Positions 8,782 through 17,542 of a stretch of 38,324 bases of DNA are shown in pieces; positions within the stretch are counted from its first letter, which is position 1, and every line of letters begins with the position of its first letter. The position numbers were made by a program, and so were the translations under genes. The stretch is from Spirulina sp. CCY15215 (GTDB taxonomy: Bacteria; Cyanobacteriota; Cyanobacteriia; Cyanobacteriales; Spirulinaceae): positions 1-38,324 of the forward strand of contig NZ_JACSWA010000598.1 in the NCBI RefSeq assembly GCF_016888125.1, in the 5' to 3' direction. Below the pieces are notes generated by a model, which saw only the letters and a program-made list of their open reading frames with translations, had not been told where the DNA came from and searched no databases.

Positions 8782-9771
8782 CTAAATTCCTAATTTTCTC
8801 TTGATTTTCTCGAAAAAACTGGGGGGTGCATCGTAAACTTTCGGTTTTCCCGACAGGGTTGGGGGTTTTTCTGGTTCGTGAAGATAGCGATAGTGGAGAA
8901 AAATATCGCGATAGGGAAAATCAATATTTTCTCCTCCACAAAGGCGGGAAAAAATACGGGAAGAAATACCAATATAGTGTAAGTATGTTAAGCGAGTCCC
9001 TCCATCGTAAAGAAGATGATCTTCTGCTTTAAAGTGGGGGGAAGTGACACAACATCCCGTAATGCGATCGCCGGGTAATTCCAAAGCTAAATTATAAATC
9101 GATTTGCCCGATCGCATCATCATATAATTAATTAAAGACTGATCCACAGACATAGGATAAAGAACTTCTGCTTCTCCGGCTTTCAACCGATTGACAATCC
9201 AATCTCGTTGTGCAGGAGGGAATGTATTCTTTTTACTGGCAAACAATCCCGAACAAAAGATTTCGCGATCAAGTCGTTCTTGGGGAAAAACTTGGGTTAA
9301 TTTGGGGGAATTAACATCATAAATGTGGGTGATATCTTTAAACTGGAAGTCATAAACAACACAATCATGATGCTCTAATTCCTTGAAAATCGGCGCAGGA
9401 TCGTTCATTAAAAGCGTATCGGCATCCATATACAAAAAGCGATCGAAAGGCGCGTCAAAGGCACAATAACGCCGATGAGTGCCAAAACGATGATAGCCTT
9501 GACTTCCGGCTTGACTCCATCGTTGGAATGCTGTTGGGTGGGTATCCCATGCGGCTTTAGCAAAGCTATCCCATGCGTCCATTGAGTCGCGATCGCCATA
9601 AATTTCTACATTCGGACGATGGGCGATCGCGGCGGTTAATTGCTCAATATTATCATCATAGGGATAAATACAGACGGGAAAATCTGCTCCTAACATCACC
9701 TCAATGCTGTTGAGAAGCGCAATAACTTGGTCGAATACACGGTCGTTACCCAGAGTACAAATTCCGTCCAT
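8782..9771 (-). CDS. Glycosyltransferase-like protein, Npun_R2821/R2823 type (copy 2)
   Basis: A 329-residue paralogue of the neighbouring gene, with the same order of landmarks. The N-terminal strand is GICTLGNDRVFDQ, the metal-binding DAD is at 116-118 in FLYMDADTLL, and FCSGLFASKKN matches the acceptor-side segment of copy 1. The closing part of both ends in an IFLHYRYL or IWKHYRYL segment. Copy 2 carries an insertion of about 15 residues before the DxD motif. The two copies are divergent enough that they probably differ in substrate, so I read this as an old duplication. Sugar donor and acceptor cannot be inferred. Confidence 0.75.
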   Translation of the reverse strand: MDGICTLGNDRVFDQVIALLNSIEVMLGADFPVCIYPYDDNIEQLTAAIAHRPNVEIYGDRDSMDAWDSFAKAAWDTHPTAFQRWSQAGSQGYHRFGTHRRYCAFDAPFDRFLYMDADTLLMNDPAPIFKELEHHDCVVYDFQFKDITHIYDVNSPKLTQVFPQERLDREIFCSGLFASKKNTFPPAQRDWIVNRLKAGEAEVLYPMSVDQSLINYMMMRSGKSIYNLALELPGDRITGCCVTSPHFKAEDHLLYDGGTRLTYLHYIGISSRIFSRLCGGENIDFPYRDIFLHYRYLHEPEKPPTLSGKPKVYDAPPSFFEKIKRKLGI

Positions 9772-9817
9772 AAAATTTTTTTCGCAATGAAATTAGTGAG
9801 CCAGAAAGTTTTAATCT

Positions 9818-10804
9818 TTAGGTATTTTTTCCTACAAATCGAGACAGCCATGCTAGGAGATTTAACTCGTGTAAAATGATCTGTCTGGCTTCTGCGATCG
9901 CCTCTTTTGCTTCGTGCCACGCATCTAAGGTAGATGTCACTTCTTTAATATAAGCTAAACCCTTTTCATCTTGGGAAGGAAGGCGCAAAAAACTACCTGG
10001 AGGCAATAATTTATCGGCGGCTGTTCCTCCATAGTAGATCGGCAAGCACCAGCCGAGAAGAGAATCCCATAATTTTTCGCTGACATACCAATCATTTTCG
10101 GCGTAGTTTTCTACGGCTAAATTGTAATAATAAGGATTGAGGGCATGAGCTTTATTTTCAATTTGTCCGTAGCTTTGAGACCAGTCAGGTAAGTCGCGTC
10201 CGTAAACATCTAACTCGAGTTCGCTTTCCACGAGAGATTTTAAAAAGGCCAATCGCTTACGATGGTTAACAGTACGAGAAATACCTGAAGTAATCCAAGA
10301 ACAGCGACGATTTTTCTGGGGGGGAGGCATTTCGTTTAACTCCCGAAAAGAGTCACCATGATACCAAATAGCGGGCATATAGTCGGGAACCGGGGCAAAA
10401 TCATCGGGTCCAGAGACATAGCCGCAATACCTTTGTGCGTCTCGATACATTACTTCATAGCGAGGGAGAATCTCCTCTAAAGGAGGTTCTCGCCAGAGAA
10501 ACATCGTGCGATCGCGATGGACTTGACTCAAGCGCGATCGGGTTGCTGCATCTAGTTCTTTGCGTTTTTGCAACCCCCTCTGTTCGCTGCGTCGCCAGGC
10601 TTTGTGCCAAGGTAGGGTAAAAGGGTCATCTTGAGGAAAGGTATTTAAGTTATAGAGTAGGAGAAAATCCGGACATTGGCGACGTGCCTGGATTTGGATA
10701 TCACCCCAAACTCCCATTGGTTCTGGGGTTTGCTTCCACAGCCAATCTCCTTGTACCAGTCCTTCATAGCTGCTGGCCATGCCAACGATTGTTTTTTTAC
10801 TCAT
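9818..10804 (-). CDS. Family 10-like (fucosyltransferase-type) glycosyltransferase
   Basis: I chose the ATG at 10804 (328 residues) over a TTG four codons upstream. The diagnostic segment is YYYNLAVENY, then VSEKLWDSLLGWCLPIYYGG (about 226-260). This matches the donor-binding region of GT10 alpha-1,3-fucosyltransferases, where the pattern is a YxFNLAxEN strand followed by TEKLWDxLxxGCVPIVYG. The segment before it (YGRDLPDWSQ) fits the family too. The real donor could be a sugar other than GDP-fucose. It is the first gene of the three-gene glycosyltransferase cluster, so it probably decorates a surface polysaccharide or glycolipid. Confidence 0.75.
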   Translation of the reverse strand: MSKKTIVGMASSYEGLVQGDWLWKQTPEPMGVWGDIQIQARRQCPDFLLLYNLNTFPQDDPFTLPWHKAWRRSEQRGLQKRKELDAATRSRLSQVHRDRTMFLWREPPLEEILPRYEVMYRDAQRYCGYVSGPDDFAPVPDYMPAIWYHGDSFRELNEMPPPQKNRRCSWITSGISRTVNHRKRLAFLKSLVESELELDVYGRDLPDWSQSYGQIENKAHALNPYYYNLAVENYAENDWYVSEKLWDSLLGWCLPIYYGGTAADKLLPPGSFLRLPSQDEKGLAYIKEVTSTLDAWHEAKEAIAEARQIILHELNLLAWLSRFVGKNT

Positions 10805-10835
10805 TGTTTCTATCAATTTTCAATATTGGCTTCGA

Positions 10836-11486
10836 TTATACAGCGATCGCCTCTCTTCTAAGTTGTCGCAGCATTTGACTCGTTCCCTCTCGATATGCCT
10901 GGGCGATTAAACGGGGTATCATTTCTAAAATAGCTAAATCTGGAAAAATTGCGCTATTTTGGTTCAATTTATAACCTTCTGACTGCAAAATGTAAATTCT
11001 CAATTTATTATTTTCATAAATCCAAACTTCCGGTACGGCGATCGCCTCATAAGCATCTAAAGTGGTTTTAGAAGTCACATCAGATTCGATCGCCAGATCG
11101 GGAGGAGGATCTACATCAAGATCGATCCGCAACAAACTGCGAACTTGTGTCGCATTTTCGATGTATAAGCAAGTATCTGCTTCTAAACCTGCCTTTTTTG
11201 GCTTCCTAAATGTCGTCGATCCAAAATCTTCCCAGTCGCGATCGCGCACATCCAAAAGAACTTTCACAATATCGGCGATAATACGATGAGGACGTTCATG
11301 AGCGGGTAAAGGTGACATTAACTCTAGGGTTCGACTACAATAATTAATGCGCGGAATTGCGCGATCGCTGCCTAATTCTTCTAATAATGCTTCATATTGT
11401 TCCCAAGACACATCTTCAATCAGGAGATGACTACCGGGAGATAAATTAACGGTTGTAATAGGAAAAGAAACGGGGAAACCAATCAT
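10836..11486 (-). CDS. Uma2-family (DUF820) restriction-endonuclease-fold protein
   Basis: A 216-residue member of the PD-(D/E)xK-fold group that is greatly expanded in cyanobacteria. Landmarks in order: the ELMSPLPAHERPHR segment, the FGSTTFRKPKKAGLEADTCL strand pair, then PPDLAIESDVTSKT carrying the Asp, Glu and Lys of the putative active site, and VPEVWIYENNKLRIY. The ATG at 11486 is the likely start; a TTG two codons upstream is also in frame. The physiological role of Uma2 proteins is unknown, although they are annotated as endonucleases. The start overlaps a run of three tandem heptamers shared with the end of the upstream gene. Confidence 0.8.
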   Translation of the reverse strand: MIGFPVSFPITTVNLSPGSHLLIEDVSWEQYEALLEELGSDRAIPRINYCSRTLELMSPLPAHERPHRIIADIVKVLLDVRDRDWEDFGSTTFRKPKKAGLEADTCLYIENATQVRSLLRIDLDVDPPPDLAIESDVTSKTTLDAYEAIAVPEVWIYENNKLRIYILQSEGYKLNQNSAIFPDLAILEMIPRLIAQAYREGTSQMLRQLRREAIAV

Positions 11487-11506
11487 TATCAATTATCAAT
11501 TATCAA
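11486..11506. repeat. Three tandem copies of the heptamer TTATCAA
   Basis: Three perfect 7-bp units cover the stop codon of the small membrane-protein gene and run into the ATG of the Uma2 gene. They supply the TGA and the whole spacer. Confidence 0.9.
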
Positions 11507-11798
11507 TATTAGATGAGTAGTAAAGATTGTTTTTTTCTTGAAAATCTCGGCATTGAATCGCTTCTTCCGTATTGGCAATAAAAGGTTGGATCGTACATTT
11601 TAAACGGTGGTCATTGGTAAAAAAACGACAATTTACGCAAGGAATAGCGTGCATTTGCTGACTTCTGGCCATCGCATCTCGAATCGCATTAAATATGCCT
11701 AAAAGTGCAGCGATCGTTAGTCCCCAAGCGAGAACAAAACAAACAGGAATTAAAAAAGGGTTGAGCCAATGAAAGACAAAATATAAAACTTGAAACAT
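11496..11798 (-). CDS. Small membrane protein with four-cysteine tail
   Basis: A 100-residue protein with two close hydrophobic segments in the first 40 residues, probably a membrane hairpin or a single long span. A soluble tail follows with four Cys in the order CVNC, then KC after eleven residues, then QC further on. The arrangement suggests a bound metal or iron-sulfur centre, or a redox pair; this is inference. I recall similar small proteins in other cyanobacteria but no function for them. It ends 9 bp before the Uma2 start and begins just 5 bp after the Hpt gene, so it is likely part of that transcript. Confidence 0.55.
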   Translation of the reverse strand: MFQVLYFVFHWLNPFLIPVCFVLAWGLTIAALLGIFNAIRDAMARSQQMHAIPCVNCRFFTNDHRLKCTIQPFIANTEEAIQCRDFQEKNNLYYSSNIDN

Positions 11799-11803
11799 TG
11801 TTC

Positions 11804-12751
11804 TTATCCGTTCATACTTAAAAATTCTACTAATTGAGAAAGTTGTTTTTTGTTAAAAATGTGAGTCAGGGCTTTGGCTGCAGCCTTGGGTTCAACGGGA
11901 ATGAGAACTTGAGGCATTTTAGCACCAGCCAGTTGCTTGAGAGATTCGCTAACTTGAATTTCCTCCCCTTTTTTTAAGACGATCGCATCGCTACCCTGTT
12001 TGAGTTCTGTAATAATAATTGGGGCGAGAGTGCGATAAGAAAACTTAGGATTGGCGATCGCCCGATGGGAAGCCTTGGCCACCTTTTGCCAATTCTTTTC
12101 TCCTGATGCTAACTTAGCAAGACGCACGCAAAAACGTTGCAATTCTTTCCGTCCTTCTGGGGTCGCCTTTTGCTTGAAACAGGACAGCATTTTTTTGAGG
12201 AGTTCCTTAGATTCTCGAGCGAATTTTTCCTGTTCTGGAGAGAGTTGGGGTTCGAGAGTCCGAAGAGATATTGTCTCGGAGTCCGAAACTTGGGGAGAAA
12301 CATCTAAAGTAACATCCCGCCTCATTAATTGATTAAGATAAGCCTCCAGTTCAGTAAAATGGGGTTCTGCTTCAGTAATCAGGCGATCGGCATCCTCATC
12401 GCGCAACCCAAAAGGACTATCGAGTTGTTCGATTAGGGCTTGAAGGGTATCATACACTTTTAAAAAAAGTGTTTCTAACTTATGATCGGCAGCAACGTCA
12501 TTATCTTTGAGGATTTTAAACCCATCTTCTAAACGGTGTGCCGTTTTTTGGATGCTGTTATAGCCCAGCATCGCCGATCCTCCTTTCACCGAATGCGCCG
12601 CCCGAAATAACTCATTTAACTCTTCAGGGTCGTTCATAACCTTAGATAGGTCCATCAACCCATGTTCCAAGGTTTCCAGATGTTCCCGCGACTCCTCAAT
12701 GAAGTAGCCTAAGATTTTTTGTTGATTGGCATCCAACGTCGTTTCTCCCAA
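11804..12751 (-). CDS. Hpt-domain phosphotransfer protein
   Basis: A 315-residue protein whose N-terminal domain (about 10-120) is a histidine phosphotransfer four-helix bundle. The phospho-acceptor is H53 in AAHSVKGGSAMLG, the classic Hpt motif. The C-terminal 180 residues do not look like a CheA kinase core; they are helical and basic and end in an FNKKQLSQLVEFLSMNG segment, so this is a phosphorelay intermediate or a chemotaxis-like scaffold, not a kinase. The start is a TTG; I found no ATG nearby in frame. Candidate partners elsewhere in the window are few: the receiver/kinase protein at 18.3-19.8 kb has its own receiver. Confidence 0.8.
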   Translation of the reverse strand: MGETTLDANQQKILGYFIEESREHLETLEHGLMDLSKVMNDPEELNELFRAAHSVKGGSAMLGYNSIQKTAHRLEDGFKILKDNDVAADHKLETLFLKVYDTLQALIEQLDSPFGLRDEDADRLITEAEPHFTELEAYLNQLMRRDVTLDVSPQVSDSETISLRTLEPQLSPEQEKFARESKELLKKMLSCFKQKATPEGRKELQRFCVRLAKLASGEKNWQKVAKASHRAIANPKFSYRTLAPIIITELKQGSDAIVLKKGEEIQVSESLKQLAGAKMPQVLIPVEPKAAAKALTHIFNKKQLSQLVEFLSMNG

Positions 12752-12840
12752 CTCGATACAACTCTGTACAATGGAGGGAAAGAAGCAGGCCTATTGTCCT
12801 CATTCAAGAATTTCCCCATTTTAACCTCTATTTTTGACCT

Positions 12841-13494
12841 CTATTTTCGGCGATCGCGATCGACCAAAAACGATCGCAGTCCGGCGGCCTTGGCTGCCTT
12901 ATAATCATTTTCGACGCTATCCCCGATATGCCAAGCATTTTCCGGCTGACACCCATGTTTTTTTAGAGCAATCTCAAAAATTTTCGCCTCCGGTTTTGCC
13001 GCCCCACTTGCTGAAGAAATCGTGATACTGGTAAAAAAATGCTCCAGTTCTAATGTTCCGATTAAACCGTACAAGCGAGAATCAAAATTTGAGATGATTC
13101 CCAATTCAACACCATCTCCTCGCCATTTTTTGAGAACGTCAGAAACCTCCTCATAAACAATCCACGGGTCCGGGGTTGTAAAGTAAGCGTAAAGTTGTTG
13201 AAAAAATGCGCCAAAATTATCGAATTGAGGTAATGCACCTGTTTTTTTAAAGGTTGCTTGTACCAAGTCATGCCACCAGTAATATTCTTTTTCAGGAATA
13301 TCGATGAAACTGAGATCGGGAAAAGCGAGGGGAGGAGTTTGTTGATAACAGTGGTAGAAAGCTAGGTGAATATCTTTTGGGGAAACATCAACGCCAAAAT
13401 CGCAGGCAATCTTGCTATAGACTTTTCCCACACCTCCTTTTACGCCGAATAATGTGCCGACGGCATCTAGAAAAATGACTTTTGGTTTGGACAT
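12841..13494 (-). CDS. HAD-family hydrolase (REG-2-like)
   Basis: I chose the ATG at 13494 (217 residues, MSKPKVIFLDAVGTLF) over a TTG three codons upstream. Motif I reads DAVGT: the nucleophile D10 is present, but the second Asp, which acts as general acid/base in most HAD phosphatases, is Val. This variant is the rule in the REG-2-like subgroup as I recall it. Motif II (SNFDSR), the Lys of motif III (AAKPEAKIF) and motif IV (HIGDSVENDYKAA) are intact. It may be a phosphatase of altered efficiency or another phosphotransferase. Substrate unknown. Confidence 0.8.
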   Translation of the reverse strand: MSKPKVIFLDAVGTLFGVKGGVGKVYSKIACDFGVDVSPKDIHLAFYHCYQQTPPLAFPDLSFIDIPEKEYYWWHDLVQATFKKTGALPQFDNFGAFFQQLYAYFTTPDPWIVYEEVSDVLKKWRGDGVELGIISNFDSRLYGLIGTLELEHFFTSITISSASGAAKPEAKIFEIALKKHGCQPENAWHIGDSVENDYKAAKAAGLRSFLVDRDRRK

Positions 13495-13514
13495 CGCACT
13501 CAATTCACCCTTTT

Positions 13515-14693
13515 TTACGATAAAAATTCAATTAATGGTTGAGAGATCCAGTTAAAGCCAACAGCAAGTTGGTGCTTTAAGACGGGTAAGCGATACAGAT
13601 AAACCAATCGCCGTGCTAAATAAGCTAAGGTGCCATCTAATTTTATGCCCAATCCTGTCAAGGTCGCATTATCAATTCCCAAGGTCATCATTTCTCCGAG
13701 GGAATTGTAGCGGAAGGGCAACAAAGGGCGATCGCTTAGAGAAGCCCAGATATTCCACGCGCAATAGTCAGCCTGCTGAAGGGCAGTTTGGGCGGTGGCG
13801 GGAATTTTTTCTCCCGTCGTCGCAATATCTCCCAAAGCAAATATGCCTTCATAAGCCTCAATTTGCAAGGTCGGTGTTAGCTGTAAGAGTTTGTATTCGT
13901 TGCGAGGAAAGGGGAGAGAGTCAAGGAGGGGCGAGGCTTTCGTTCCGACGGTCCAGAGGACAATTTCCGTGGCAATGGTGTCTACTTGACCCTTGTAAAG
14001 TAGGGAAAGGCTATCTGCGCCGATCGCCTCTACTGTAGTTTCTAAGTCCAGCCAAATTTCCCTTTCTTCTAGGCTCTTTTTGGCAGCTTGGCGGTTAAAT
14101 TCTGAGGCGGTTGCGAGGATATCTTCTCCTCGTTCGATGATGCGAAGGCGGCCTCTTTTCCCGAGGCGATCGGCGAGTTTGCAGGCTAGTTCGACACCGC
14201 TATAGCCCCCCCCGACGATCGCAATACGAATTTTATCGTGATCGGATTCTTCCAGAAAACGCAATTTTTCCTGTAAGCGATAGGCATCTTCGAGGGTACG
14301 GAAGGGGATGGCGTGTTCTTTCGCACCTGGTACGAGGTTTAAGGGGGTTGTTGCGCCGATGGCAATAACGAGGCGATCGCAGGTGATATCAGGGCGATTT
14401 TCTAGTTGCACTTGCTTGTTTTGAGGATCGATCCCCGTAATTTTTGCTTGCAGAAAATGCACGCCAGTATCTGCGAGAAGTTCTTCAAAGGGGGGGGCAA
14501 TTTCCCAGGTTTGCATTTCTCCGGTGAGAAGTTCGTATAACAGGGGAGAGAAGAGAAAGCGATCGTTTTTATCGATCAAGACAATTTCCGGTTTAGGGGC
14601 ATTATCCCAGGGGAGTTTGCTTAAACGTAAGGCGGTATAGAGTCCGCCAAAACCACCGCCCAGAATACAGATCCGTTTGGGTTGTTCGTTCAT
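13515..14693 (-). CDS. ndbB: Type II NAD(P)H dehydrogenase, NdbB-like (demethylphylloquinone reductase)
   Basis: From the ATG at 14693 the protein has 392 residues; an ATG at 14726 would give 403. The FAD-binding fingerprint is ICILGGGFGGLYTALRL at the N-terminus. The segment FLFSPLLYELLTGEMQTWEI follows. The NAD(P)H-binding GGGYSGVELA comes mid-protein, and IFALGDIA near residue 285 is the second FAD contact. These match the cyanobacterial NdbB group and the plant chloroplast enzyme NDC1. The family passes electrons from NAD(P)H to quinones, and NdbB/NDC1 reduces demethylphylloquinone before its final methylation. The C-terminal tail probably anchors it to the membrane. It is divergent from the autotransporter-like gene. 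Confidence 0.75.
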   Translation of the reverse strand: MNEQPKRICILGGGFGGLYTALRLSKLPWDNAPKPEIVLIDKNDRFLFSPLLYELLTGEMQTWEIAPPFEELLADTGVHFLQAKITGIDPQNKQVQLENRPDITCDRLVIAIGATTPLNLVPGAKEHAIPFRTLEDAYRLQEKLRFLEESDHDKIRIAIVGGGYSGVELACKLADRLGKRGRLRIIERGEDILATASEFNRQAAKKSLEEREIWLDLETTVEAIGADSLSLLYKGQVDTIATEIVLWTVGTKASPLLDSLPFPRNEYKLLQLTPTLQIEAYEGIFALGDIATTGEKIPATAQTALQQADYCAWNIWASLSDRPLLPFRYNSLGEMMTLGIDNATLTGLGIKLDGTLAYLARRLVYLYRLPVLKHQLAVGFNWISQPLIEFLS

Positions 14694-14941
14694 GGAAGGA
14701 AAGTTGGGAAGAGATTTTTTCTTCATTTTAGAGGCAAAGCAATGAATGCTGAGTCCTAAAATGATGAATGATGAATTTTTCTCTATCCTCTGTTTCCTCT
14801 TTCTGTACTGACGTATCGATCTCTGACGGGTATTGCGATCGCGCTCGTTTTTCGTTAAATTAATGCTCACAACAAACTAAATTTTTTCAGGTTGGGTGCG
14901 TTTGCGATCGTTTAATTACCTCTTACCCTTGTCATAGAATT

Positions 14942-17500
14942 GTGAATAATTTGCTCTCTTTTGGTTGCACTGGAATCATTTTCCTCGGTTGTCTTGCCCC
15001 TGCGATCGCGCAAGTGACCCCTGTTGAAAGGACTTCAGCCAGTGACCTTCTTCTTGTTAAACCGCGTCTTGGAGGTGGTGTAAGTACCTCTGGGGCTGGA
15101 GTTCCCCGTTTTTCCCATCTTGAAGGTTTTGCGCCTCTAGTACAGACCCCTGGAGAAAGTATTTTATTTCTGGAAGGGCGTTTATCTTGGTTTGATTACG
15201 AGACAATTGGTACAAGTTTGACGTTGGGACATCGTTTTTTCGATCGCGATCGCGTTTTTGGGGGTTATGTTTCCTACGATAGCCGCGATACAGGCAACAA
15301 TCACTTCAATCAAATTGGGATTGGGTTTGAACGTCTTAGTGATGATTGGGATTTGCGCTTAAATAGTTATGTTCCTTTGGGGGATAACCGCAAGCAAATT
15401 GGTTCGACGGTTTCTAATATTACCAATGCCAGCATTTCGAGTTTTGGTTTTCAAGGCAATTTATTATTGTTTTCTGGAACACAAACCCGAGAGGAAACAA
15501 GACAATATGAAGCAGCGATGTTGGCGATCGATGGAGAAGCAGGGGGCAAACTACTCGATATTAGCGATTTTGGGCAAGTGCGAGGTTATGGAGGATTATA
15601 TTATCTTGATGCCAAGAATAGCACGGCATTAGGATGGCGGGCAAGATTAGAAGCACGAGCATTAGATAATTATATTGTTGGTTTAGGTATTCAGCATGAT
15701 GCTGTTTTTGGTACAAATTTTGTTTTTAATTTTGGGATTAATTTTGGTGGGTCTTCAGGGAAAGAAAAAGAAGCAGGTTTACTCGCCAGAATGGGAGAAT
15801 TTGTCACGCGCAATAATGCAATTATTATTGACGAACAAACCGAGATCGCAGCCTCTTCAGAAACTTTTTCCAATGTTGTTGCAACGAATCCAGTAACAGG
15901 AGAACAATGGTTTTTCCAGCACGTCAGCAATACGGAAGGAATTGGGGGAAATGGAACATTTGAGAATCCTTTCAATACAATTGTAGCAGGAATCAATGCA
16001 GCCAATACGAACAGTACGAATAATCAAAATGAAATCGTTTACGTGCAGTTTGGTAATGATATTGCTAACACCACAGCAATTACCATCCCCAGCAATATTC
16101 AACTGCTTTCGATCGCGCCAACGCAAACTATTAATACACAACTAGGAACGATACAATTGCCCTCATCAGGGGCAGGGACAAGCCAGCGACCGCAAATCAA
16201 TGCAACAGTAACAATGGGCAATAATAGCGTTCTCTCTGGATTTAATCTTAATAATATAACAGGAGATGGCATTTCTGCCCAGAATGTTAGCGGTTTTACC
16301 GTTGAGGAAAGTTCGCTAAGTTCGATAACAGGAAATGGAATTTCTTCAAACAATTCCAGTGGATTTACAGTTAAGAATAATTCCTTTAATACCATAACCC
16401 AAAATGGGATTTCTGCAAGTGGTTCTAGTGGGTTTACTGTGAGTAATAATTCTTTTAATACCATAACTCAAAATGGAATTTCTGCTAGTAGTTCAAATGG
16501 ATTTACTGTCAGTGATAATTCTTTTAATGCCATAACCCAAAATGGGATTTCTGCCAGTAGTTCCAGTGGGTTTACTGTCAGTGATAATTCTTTTAAGACT
16601 GTAACAGAAGATGGAATTTCTGCCAGTAATTCAAATGGATTTACCGTGAGTAATAATTCCTTTGATACTATCGCAGAAGTTGGGATTTTTGCCGAGAATG
16701 CTACGAGTTATACCATTGAAGGCAATACGCTGACTAATATTACCCAATATGGAATTCAAGGAGGGGTTAATAATGGTAGTAGTATTGGCAGTATTGTCAT
16801 TCAAAATAATATCTTAAGCAATATTGGAGGGGGAAGTAGTTCTACAAACAATTTATATGATGGGATTTTTGTTGGTGCTTCAAATAGTAGTACAATTACC
16901 GATGTTACCATTTCTGGAAATACGATTAGTAATGTAGATAATGACGGCATTGCCGTTGGTGCAACCCAAAGCAGTACGTTATCTCTGGCAACAATTACAG
17001 GTAATAATGTAAGTAATGTTGGACGTTTTGGAATTGGGGTGGGTGTTGATGCTGCAATTGCTGGTTTAGGTTTAGCTGCTTCAAGCGGTTCGGTTGTTTC
17101 TAATGTGGCAATTACTGGTAATAGTGTTAGTGGTGGAGGTGCGAAAGCAAGTATAATAAATCCGGGTGCAAATATAGGAATTGCAATTCAGTCTACTACG
17201 AGTCAAGTTTGTTTTAGTTTGTCTAATAATACTCTAACAAATCCTCCTGCTACATCATTCTCACCATCATTTCCAGGAGTAACAGTAACAGATTTACAAG
17301 TTTATTTGCAAAATACGTTGGCAGGTACTCCTGTTGCAGCTAATTTTGATATTGTTGGAAGTAACAGTGAAAGCGCCATTCAAAGCAATAATAACAATTT
17401 CACGGGAAATGTTCAGATGTACAGAGGTATCCCTGTGAATCCTTTTGTAGTTACGGACACTGTAGCTAATCAGTCTGAAAGTGTACCAAGTTGTCCCTAG
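14942..17500 (+). CDS. Inverse-autotransporter-like barrel with beta-helix passenger
   Basis: An 852-residue exported protein with a GTG start and a signal peptide (about 1-23, ending AIAQ). Residues about 35-285 carry the pattern of an inverse autotransporter/intimin-type beta barrel: RLGGGVSTSGAGVPRF, then ILFLEGRLSWFDYE, LGHRFFDRDRVFGGYVSYD and alternating hydrophobic strands. A GGNGTFENPFNTI motif (about 335-350) opens a parallel beta-helix that runs nearly to the end. Seven 23-residue repeats (439-599) have the consensus ITxNGISAxxSxGFTVxxNSFxT. The product is probably an outer-membrane barrel displaying a surface solenoid, used for adhesion or polysaccharide binding. The passenger follows the barrel, the order expected for the inverse type. 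Confidence 0.7.
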   Translation: MNNLLSFGCTGIIFLGCLAPAIAQVTPVERTSASDLLLVKPRLGGGVSTSGAGVPRFSHLEGFAPLVQTPGESILFLEGRLSWFDYETIGTSLTLGHRFFDRDRVFGGYVSYDSRDTGNNHFNQIGIGFERLSDDWDLRLNSYVPLGDNRKQIGSTVSNITNASISSFGFQGNLLLFSGTQTREETRQYEAAMLAIDGEAGGKLLDISDFGQVRGYGGLYYLDAKNSTALGWRARLEARALDNYIVGLGIQHDAVFGTNFVFNFGINFGGSSGKEKEAGLLARMGEFVTRNNAIIIDEQTEIAASSETFSNVVATNPVTGEQWFFQHVSNTEGIGGNGTFENPFNTIVAGINAANTNSTNNQNEIVYVQFGNDIANTTAITIPSNIQLLSIAPTQTINTQLGTIQLPSSGAGTSQRPQINATVTMGNNSVLSGFNLNNITGDGISAQNVSGFTVEESSLSSITGNGISSNNSSGFTVKNNSFNTITQNGISASGSSGFTVSNNSFNTITQNGISASSSNGFTVSDNSFNAITQNGISASSSSGFTVSDNSFKTVTEDGISASNSNGFTVSNNSFDTIAEVGIFAENATSYTIEGNTLTNITQYGIQGGVNNGSSIGSIVIQNNILSNIGGGSSSTNNLYDGIFVGASNSSTITDVTISGNTISNVDNDGIAVGATQSSTLSLATITGNNVSNVGRFGIGVGVDAAIAGLGLAASSGSVVSNVAITGNSVSGGGAKASIINPGANIGIAIQSTTSQVCFSLSNNTLTNPPATSFSPSFPGVTVTDLQVYLQNTLAGTPVAANFDIVGSNSESAIQSNNNNFTGNVQMYRGIPVNPFVVTDTVANQSESVPSCP
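16256..16738 (+). repeat. Seven 69-bp repeats encoding beta-helix turns
   Basis: Seven in-frame units of exactly 23 codons. Units 3 to 5 (ITQNGISAS...) are the most alike at the DNA level, which suggests recent duplication; the outer units have drifted. Confidence 0.85.
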
Positions 17501-17542
17501 CACAACTCAAATCAAATAACAAGGAATAGAGGTAAATATTTA

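Noticed and set aside
14694-14870. N-terminal extension of NdbB
   Set aside because: It is rich in Lys, Arg and Gln, lies before the FAD fingerprint and has no counterpart in the family; the ATG at 14693 gives a normal start.
16256-16738. Regular 69-bp repeats considered as a CRISPR array
   Set aside because: The repeats are contiguous, in frame and code for beta-helix turns; there are no unique spacers.
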